From assembly GCA_003136335.1 (NCBI GenBank), contig PLEA01000621.1:245-11587 (forward strand): a DNA stretch of 11,343 nt. The letters are read 5' to 3'. Shown piece after piece: positions 1-5,645 of this stretch (positions within the stretch are counted from its first letter, which is position 1; every line of letters begins with the position of its first letter). This stretch comes from Acidobacteriaceae bacterium. Its GTDB lineage: Bacteria > Acidobacteriota > Terriglobia > Terriglobales > SbA1. Below the pieces are notes generated by a model. That model made no database searches. It was not told where the DNA came from and saw nothing but the letters and a program-made list of their open reading frames with translations. The position numbers and the translations under genes were made by a program.

Positions 1-2232
1 CTCATGCTGCGCGGGGAACAGACCCAGAACGTCCTTAAGGGAGTCGAAGCGAAGACCGAGGAGTTGAACCGCCAGATCCTGCCGCCTGACGTCAAGATTC
101 ATCCCTACTACGACCGCAGCGAACTGGTGGACCTCACCACCGACACGGTGGAAGCGAACCTGCTTCGCGGCATGGTGCTGGTTTTGATTGTGCTGATTTT
201 TTTTCTGGTCAGCTTCCGGGCCGCGGTTATTGTTGCCCTCACCATCCCCCTCTCGCTTTTGTTTGCCTTCATCGTGCTGCATGCGCACGATGTTGCCGCG
301 AATCTGCTTTCCATCGGCGCGATTGATTTCGGGATTGTGATCGATGGCACCGTGGTGATGATTGAGAACATCTACCGCGAATTGGCGTTACGGGAGGGAC
401 AGCAGTACAACCTGAACGAAGTCATTCTGGCGGCGGCGAAAGATGTGGATCGGCCGATTTTCTATTCGGTGGCCGTCATCCTCGCCGGTTATCTGCCGAT
501 CTATGCGCTGACCGGGCCTTCGGGAAAATTGTTTCACCCCATGGCAGAGACCATGTCGTTTGCCTTGGTGGGTGCGCTCCTTCTGACGCTCACACTGATC
601 CCCGTGCTGGCCTCCTACTGGTTCAAGAAAGGCGTTCGCGAGAGACCGAACCGCGCCTTCGAGTGGATGAAAGAAAAATACGCAGGTCAGCTGGATTGGG
701 TCCTCGACCGGCCAAAGACAACGATGTTGATCGCGGCTCTGATCTTCGGGGCGACCTTGCTGCTCGTACCCTTCATCGGCGGCGAGTTCATGCCTCACCT
801 GGATGAAGGCGCGCTCTGGGTGCGGGCCACCATGCCTTACACCATTTCTTTCGAGGAGGCCAGCAGCATTGCTCCGCAGGTACGGGACATTCTGATGTCC
901 TATCCGCAGGTTACCGTGGTGGGCTCTGAGTTAGGACGGCCCGACGACGGTACTGATCCCACCGGCTTTTTTAACTGCGAGTTCTATGTTGGCCTGCGGT
1001 CATACAAAGACAAGTCCTGGACCGGCGACATCAGCGAGAAAAAACAGCTCGTCGAAGCGATCAACAAGAAGCTCACGGCCTTCCCCGGAATTATCTTTAA
1101 CTATACCCAGCCCGCGGAAGATGCTGTAGATGAAGCTCTCACCGGCCTCAAGAGTTCTTTGGCCGTAAAAATCTATGGCGACGATCTAAACGTACTGCAG
1201 GACAAAGCGATCCAGATTAAGAACATCCTCTCGAATGTACCCGGATTCACCGACCTCACGGTAGTGCGCGAGCTGGGCCAGCCCAGCCTGCTGGTCGATG
1301 TCGATCGCGACAAGATTGCACGCTACGGAATCAATGTCGCGGACGTGGAGGCTGTGATTTCCGCCGCAGTGGGCGGGCAGGCGGTCACTCAAGTCATTCA
1401 AGGAGAGAAGCTGTTCGATCTGGTGGTCCGCATGCAGCCCCAATTCCGCAGCAGCGCACATGAGATCGGAAATCTTTTGGTGGGCACACCCGATGGACAA
1501 CAGATCCCGCTCAGCCAGCTCGCCAATATTACTCAGGGAAATGGTGCATCGTTTATTTATCGCGAAAATAACTCCCGCTACATCGGGGTGCAGTACAGCG
1601 TCGAGGGGCGTGATTTGGAGCGTGCGGTGCAAGACGGCCAGGCGGCGGTCAAGAAGGTTGTGACCTTGCCCCAGGGCTACCGGATGGAATGGGGCGGCGA
1701 ATACAGCCAGTTTCTCGAGGCGAGATCGCAGATGTACTTCATTGGTCCACTTGCCGTAGTGCTGATTTTCATGATCTTGTTTGCTCTCTACGGAAATTTC
1801 AAGTTCCCCGTCACCATTGCCTTGGGCGTAATCATGACGGAACCGGTGGGAGCGCTGGTTGCCTTGAAACTCACGCACACCCCCTTCAGCGTTTCGTCGG
1901 TCTTGGGCCTTCTGGCATTGCTCGGAGTTTCCGTGGAAACTGCCGTCATCCTCGTCTCCTACATCAACAAATTGCGCCAGGAGGGAATGGGCATTCGCGC
2001 GGCCACGCGAGAAGCTTCGCTGCTTCGGCTCCGTCCCATCATGATGACAGCTCTCGTCGCCTGCCTGGGATTGCTACCGGCCGCGCTCTCCACCGGCATT
2101 GGATCGGATACTCAAAGGCCGTTCGCCATCGTCATCGTGGCCGGCCTCATCTCCCGGCTGTTCATCGGCTTCTTCGTCAATCCCGTGCTGTACGAGATGG
2201 TCGCCCGAGAAGGCGACGTCCTGCAGGTCTAG
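1..2232 (+). CDS. czcA: Heavy-metal efflux RND pump, CzcA-like (5'-truncated by window edge)
   Basis: Inner-membrane proton-driven pump of the heavy-metal RND family, which exports metal ions through a periplasmic adaptor and an outer-membrane channel. The frame is open from base 1, so the true start lies upstream. Family members are about 1040 aa; roughly the first 290 residues are missing. Numbering from the ATG at base 4, a transmembrane helix carries the proton-relay acidic residues D108, D114 and E121, with the same 6 and 7 residue spacing as CzcA D402/D408/E415. The pattern DFG-x3-DG-x5-EN is the divalent-cation (CzcA) type; the monovalent CusA type has AxG in place of DFG. The family signature EFMPHLDEGAL is at 261-271. 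The loop that carries a copper-binding methionine in CusA reads AVDEALTGLKS here, with no methionine. Co/Zn/Cd/Ni export is therefore likelier than Cu/Ag, by inference. The protein ends with a normal TAG stop. No adaptor or channel gene follows; any partners must be upstream. Confidence 0.93.
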   Translation, partial: LMLRGEQTQNVLKGVEAKTEELNRQILPPDVKIHPYYDRSELVDLTTDTVEANLLRGMVLVLIVLIFFLVSFRAAVIVALTIPLSLLFAFIVLHAHDVAANLLSIGAIDFGIVIDGTVVMIENIYRELALREGQQYNLNEVILAAAKDVDRPIFYSVAVILAGYLPIYALTGPSGKLFHPMAETMSFALVGALLLTLTLIPVLASYWFKKGVRERPNRAFEWMKEKYAGQLDWVLDRPKTTMLIAALIFGATLLLVPFIGGEFMPHLDEGALWVRATMPYTISFEEASSIAPQVRDILMSYPQVTVVGSELGRPDDGTDPTGFFNCEFYVGLRSYKDKSWTGDISEKKQLVEAINKKLTAFPGIIFNYTQPAEDAVDEALTGLKSSLAVKIYGDDLNVLQDKAIQIKNILSNVPGFTDLTVVRELGQPSLLVDVDRDKIARYGINVADVEAVISAAVGGQAVTQVIQGEKLFDLVVRMQPQFRSSAHEIGNLLVGTPDGQQIPLSQLANITQGNGASFIYRENNSRYIGVQYSVEGRDLERAVQDGQAAVKKVVTLPQGYRMEWGGEYSQFLEARSQMYFIGPLAVVLIFMILFALYGNFKFPVTIALGVIMTEPVGALVALKLTHTPFSVSSVLGLLALLGVSVETAVILVSYINKLRQEGMGIRAATREASLLRLRPIMMTALVACLGLLPAALSTGIGSDTQRPFAIVIVAGLISRLFIGFFVNPVLYEMVAREGDVLQV

Positions 2233-2249
2233 ACGAAAGCAGCGGTAAG

Positions 2250-2279
2250 GCGCCTGAACATTCATCGAATGTGTCGCGC
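2250..2279 (+). terminator. Possible stem-loop after the pump gene
   Basis: Eighteen bases after the pump stop codon lies a perfect 6-bp inverted repeat, ACATTC (2258-2263) and GAATGT (2267-2272), around a 3-nt loop. An outer GCGC/GCGC pairing (2250-2253 with 2276-2279) extends it across a small internal loop. No T-tract follows, so this is not a standard intrinsic terminator. It could stabilise the mRNA 3' end, assist factor-dependent termination, or be chance. Confidence 0.3.
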
Positions 2280-2383
2280 TGGCGGGTGAAGAGCAACGAA
2301 CTCGCGAAACAATGAGGTTCAAAAGCGCGGAAGCGGAGCGGCGGAGCGAAGGACCTGATGTGAACCATTTGAGATGTATGGTC

Positions 2384-2407
2384 GGCCCTAGCAGACGATT
2401 TTCGAAC
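2384..2407 (+). repeat. 24-bp imperfect direct repeat, copy 1
   Basis: GGCCCT-A-GC-A followed by the 14-bp core GACGATTTTCGAAC at 2394-2407. It matches copy 2 at 22 of 24 positions; both differences are A to G. The core contains the palindrome TTCGAA. The pair lies 96 bp apart in the non-coding gap between the pump and the secA paralogue. Function is unknown. Confidence 0.7.
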
Positions 2408-2479
2408 TTTTCTCTTGAACACCCGCACTTTTGAACCAGCGCTTTCAGCCGTTTAGGATCGACTTCACCCAAATCGTCA

Positions 2480-2503
2480 GGCCCTGGCGGACGATTTTCG
2501 AAC
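2480..2503 (+). repeat. 24-bp imperfect direct repeat, copy 2
   Basis: GGCCCT-G-GC-G followed by the same 14-bp core GACGATTTTCGAAC at 2490-2503. It has the same orientation as copy 1, with 72 bp between the copies. It could be a dispersed genomic repeat family, a duplicated binding site, or the trace of a past rearrangement; the window alone cannot separate these. Confidence 0.7.
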
Positions 2504-2658
2504 CTAGCGGGGGCTTACTTTCGCTGGCCGACCGAACCGGGCGTCGAGCCGATTTCAGTCAACACCGTAGATTTTGAACAGAAGCCGCAGGAAAACGGTC
2601 GCGCCGGGCCGCGCATTCTCGGGAGAACATCGAACATGGTCGGCATTTGTTTCTGCGC

Positions 2659-4878
2659 TTATGTTTTCGAGAATTTTCGCCGCAGACCCTTGACGATTCG
2701 TTCTCCGAGAGTTCCGAAAGGCTGATCGGTAGTGATGTATGTCCAAGTTGCTCCGCGCTCAAAACGCTCAGGCTCCTGGAAATCGATGACGCCGTTTCGA
2801 ATCTCGGCGGTTGCAAGAGCCTCAGCAACACCTTCGCTCAGGAGCCGATGGAAATCCTCATAAATTGCTTGCTCTCCGGTCAGGAACTCGTAGAGAGGAT
2901 CACGATTGCCCCACGAAACCCAATGTATGCCGCCCTTCAGTTCCGCAACATTAGCGAGGTAGTCGGCCCAGAGGTCGTCCACGATGGCCAGGGCTAGTTG
3001 GCGCCCGGTTTCTTCGAGAGTCACTCTACCGACAGACTGGGTTAGTTCCAAATATTGCCCTTCGGGCACCATTGAACGGAGGCTCCAGTTCGGTGACAGC
3101 AGAATCTCGCGGCGCAGGCCGTGCATTTCGCGGTGGTGCCCTACAACAGTGCATTCGTATTTCCAGAGCGTCTTCCGAATCTCAAGATTCTGGCCTTCCG
3201 CTGTGCGCTGCACGCTGTCGATATCGGGATTCTCCGCAATCCCGAAGCGCACTAGCAGGTCGTCATCAAGGCTGATGAAGAAGCGGGACGTGCCCGGATC
3301 ACCCTGCCGTCCTGCACGACCGCGAAGTTGGTTGTCAATGCGCCTCGCTTCGTGACGAGTTGTGCCGATCACGTACAAACCGCCGAGTTCCACAACCTTC
3401 TCGCGGTCTCTTGGCGGATTCCCTCCCAACAGAATGTCGGTGCCTCGCCCCGCCATGTTGGTGGAAACCGTGACTGCCCCAAGCGCGCCGGCTTGGGCGA
3501 TAATTCCCGCTTCCGCCTCGTCGTTCCTTGCATTCAGGACCGAATGCTGGATACCGGCCAGCTGCAGGCGACCGCTCAATTCTTCCGACGCCTCAACGCT
3601 CGCCGTTCCGATCAGAATCGGACGACCGGTCTTGTGGACTGTTTGAATCTCCTCCGAAAGCGCTCGACTCCGGGTTTCCTTGTCGGCAAACACGACGTCG
3701 GCGAGATCCTGGCGAATTACCGGGCGATTCGTCGAAATCGCCGTTACCGGCAGTTTGTATACCTCCCAGAACTCTTCGGCTTGCGTGGCGGCGGTGCCGG
3801 TCATGCCGCAGATTCGCTCATACATTCGGGTCAGGCTTTGCACCGTGATCGAACCGAGGATGCGGCCCTGTGTCTTCAGGCGCACGCGTTCCTTGGCTTC
3901 AACAGCGGACTGCAGTCCGGCTGGCCAGCGGCGATTCTGGGCAATGCGGCCTTTGAACTCGTCCACCATGTCGATGGAGCCGTTCTTGACCACGTAATCC
4001 ACATCACGTCTTAAAAGCGCATGCGCATGCAGCGCATCTTGGACCGCGGTCAGAATCCGAAGATTCTGCTCGTCGAACAGACTTCCGCAGCTGAGGGCTA
4101 CTTCGACCAGTTGGATGCCGGCGTCGGTCAACTGCACATTCCGGGCAAACTCATCAAGAGAGTAGTGGACGCGGGGGCGAAGCCTTGTCACCACTTGGTC
4201 AACCCGGTATGCGAACACGGAATCTTCGGGCATTCCACCCGCGATGACTAGCGGGATGCGAGCCTCGTCGATCAAGATGGAGTCGGCCTCATCGATGACC
4301 GCAAATGCGAACAGCCGCTGGACCAGTTCCTCTGCGCTCTGCGCCAAACCATCCCGCAAGTAGTCGAAGCCGACCTCGTTCGCAGTGGCATAGGTCACAT
4401 CACATAGGTACGCGGCACGGCGTTCCTCTGAGGGCATGGTCTGCGAGATGTGAGCGACGGAAAGTCCGAACCAATCGTAAATTCCTCGCATCCACAGGGC
4501 GTCCCGGCGAGCAAGATAGTCATTGGCGGTCAGCACATGGGTTCCGCGGCCCTGACGCGCGTACCAAACCACGGCAGGCACAGCCGCGAGCGTCTTACCC
4601 TCGCCGGTCTGCATCTCCGCGACATATCCGCGTTGCAGCGCGAGCGCGCCCTGGATCTGCACCTCGAACATATGCAATCCCAGCACACGCTCTGCGATTA
4701 CCGCCGTCAGCGCGAACGTTTCAACAACGTCAGCTTCACAGGGCAGACCTTTCGCAGCAGACCTGAGTTGATCGCCGGTTAGCTCAGAGAGCCTCTGCCG
4801 TCGCTGGGCAATCGCCCGCAGTTGGTCTTCAAACTCGCGATCTCTGAGTCCGAAAAGACGCAGTAGATTTCTAAACAC
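2659..4878 (-). CDS. SecA paralogue, short form lacking the C-terminal zinc tail
   Basis: Homologue of SecA, the cytosolic ATPase that drives preproteins through SecYEG. At 739 aa it is much shorter than typical SecA (E. coli 901). Visible in order: Walker A MQTGEGKT (89-96), DEAD-type Walker B VIDEADS (194-200, usually DEVD in SecA) followed by ILIDEAR, a preprotein-binding region about 220-345, CGMTGTA (357-363), motif V STNMAGRGTDI (472-482) and motif VI QLRGRAGRQGDPG (517-529). The helical scaffold is recognisable but divergent: the usual YDDV after RK-x-L reads YECT (574-577). A wing/scaffold segment has IHWVSWGNRDPLYEF (651-665). The cysteine-rich SecB/zinc-binding tail is absent. The start is GTG, with GGGAAGG 8 nt upstream (4887-4893). 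No SecY2 or other secretion gene is adjacent, so a SecA2-like accessory role is inference. A sole housekeeping SecA is less likely given the truncation and motif drift. Confidence 0.92.
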   Translation of the reverse strand: MFRNLLRLFGLRDREFEDQLRAIAQRRQRLSELTGDQLRSAAKGLPCEADVVETFALTAVIAERVLGLHMFEVQIQGALALQRGYVAEMQTGEGKTLAAVPAVVWYARQGRGTHVLTANDYLARRDALWMRGIYDWFGLSVAHISQTMPSEERRAAYLCDVTYATANEVGFDYLRDGLAQSAEELVQRLFAFAVIDEADSILIDEARIPLVIAGGMPEDSVFAYRVDQVVTRLRPRVHYSLDEFARNVQLTDAGIQLVEVALSCGSLFDEQNLRILTAVQDALHAHALLRRDVDYVVKNGSIDMVDEFKGRIAQNRRWPAGLQSAVEAKERVRLKTQGRILGSITVQSLTRMYERICGMTGTAATQAEEFWEVYKLPVTAISTNRPVIRQDLADVVFADKETRSRALSEEIQTVHKTGRPILIGTASVEASEELSGRLQLAGIQHSVLNARNDEAEAGIIAQAGALGAVTVSTNMAGRGTDILLGGNPPRDREKVVELGGLYVIGTTRHEARRIDNQLRGRAGRQGDPGTSRFFISLDDDLLVRFGIAENPDIDSVQRTAEGQNLEIRKTLWKYECTVVGHHREMHGLRREILLSPNWSLRSMVPEGQYLELTQSVGRVTLEETGRQLALAIVDDLWADYLANVAELKGGIHWVSWGNRDPLYEFLTGEQAIYEDFHRLLSEGVAEALATAEIRNGVIDFQEPERFERGATWTYITTDQPFGTLGERIVKGLRRKFSKT

Positions 4879-5386
4879 ACTAGTCGCCTTCCCTTTCGTT
4901 GGTAGTCACTACGAGAGGAGGGAGGTTAGGGGAGGTGGTCGTTGGAACAGAACAGCGGCGTCGGGCTCGGGCCTAGTCCGCGACACGTAGGTAAGTGTTG
5001 ATTGCAGGACCTGTGCGTCTGCCGGAATGCGCTGCTCTTTTAGAGGGATCTGTTGTTCCGCTTTGGAGCGGCAGACTATTTCGATGCTCGCCCTGACACG
5101 TATGGACGGCACAACAGCGTGCGTTGAAAGCAATGCAAGCAGTGCGGCGAATACGCATTGACAATGCGGATCGTGCCATCACACGTGAGCATATCACGGC
5201 TTTCCAGCGTAACTGCGGCAAAGTCGTCTGTTTTTACCGACGAATCTGTTAGTCATTGAAGATTGCGAGCAGATCACGGGCTATCCGGAAGTGATCCGTG
5301 TGAAGAGCGAACGACTGGAACAATTAAGGTGCAAAAGGCCGGAGGGGTTGGCTTGCATGTCTCTGGAAGAATAAGGCGGGAATTGT
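4879..5386. other. Non-coding region between tRNA-Pro and the secA paralogue
   Basis: About 508 bp with no convincing gene. Short open frames exist on both strands: a 74-codon minus-strand frame with a TTG start at 5133-4909, and a start-less plus-strand frame at 5213-5374. None has a ribosome-binding site, a good start or a recognisable product. The stretch contains the leader and ribosome-binding site of the secA paralogue. I see no clear sigma-70 promoter, repeat or attachment site. It lies on the 3' side of the tRNA, where integrated elements usually sit, but no integrase or repeat of the tRNA end is visible. Confidence 0.55.
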
Positions 5387-5463
5387 TGGTCGGGACGGGC
5401 AGATTTGAACTGCCGACCCCTCGCACCCCAAGCGAGTGCTCTACCAGGCTGAGCCACGTCCCG
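5387..5463 (-). tRNA. tRNA-Pro (anticodon GGG), CCA encoded
   Basis: Read on the minus strand, all four arms fold. The acceptor stem CGGGACG pairs with CGTCCCG, with the C1-G72 pair typical of bacterial tRNA-Pro and discriminator A73. The D arm is GCTC-AGCCTGGTA-GAGC. The anticodon stem CTCGC/GCGAG encloses loop TTGGGGT, giving anticodon GGG. The T stem GGCAG/CTGCC encloses loop TTCAAAT. CCA is encoded at 5387-5389. The gene lies about 180 bp downstream of polA on the same strand; it may be read from its own promoter or from polA transcripts. No clear promoter is recognisable directly upstream. Confidence 0.97.
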
Positions 5464-5645
5464 ACGAGAAAGGATTCCACGGATGCGACGGTCGCCGTAA
5501 GGCAACCCGTCAGCCTCCGGCGGAGGGGTTCACTGCACAAGTTTACACCACAACCGCTTCTTCGCGCGTTTTGGGACGGGCACGGCCTGAAGTAGTGCCA
5601 ACGGACCCAGACGCCACCTTAGCTTCAGCCTCTGAGGACTACGCT

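Larger units (their letters stand above)
2233..2658. other. Gene-free convergent intergenic region
   Basis: About 426 bp between the stop of the metal pump gene and the stop of the secA paralogue, which face each other. Open frames here lack a ribosome-binding site and resemble no family I know. The content I can support is a hairpin at 2250-2279, a purine-rich GCGGA-type stretch around 2318-2350, and two copies of a 24-bp sequence at 2384-2407 and 2480-2503. No canonical hairpin plus T-tract terminator is visible for either gene. Confidence 0.6.

Noticed and set aside
1689..2315. Long plus-strand frame overlapping the end of the metal pump, and similar long antisense frames in polA, secA and murJ
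   Set aside because: Shadows of the real genes in another frame; no ribosome-binding sites or family motifs.
2384..2503. CRISPR array or tRNA T-arm remnants in the repeated GTTCGAAAATC-like sequence (minus strand)
   Set aside because: Only two copies, 72 bp apart, no further units; the T-loop-like string lacks the pairing base at position 61 and no other tRNA arms are present.
4909..5133. 74-codon minus-strand frame just upstream of the secA paralogue
   Set aside because: TTG start, no ribosome-binding site, no recognisable family, and a proline-rich unstructured end. Its position 30 bp before secA is the only point in favour.
5076..5249. Minus-strand frame containing a CxxC motif (SPHCLHCF), suggestive of a thioredoxin-like peptide
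   Set aside because: No in-frame start upstream, 57 codons, no Trp or other thioredoxin features; overlaps other equally poor frames.
5511..5530. CCTCCGGCGGAGG palindrome between polA and tRNA-Pro as a polA terminator
   Set aside because: Short stem, no T-tract on the minus strand, and it sits about 120 bp past the stop; likely chance in GC-rich DNA.
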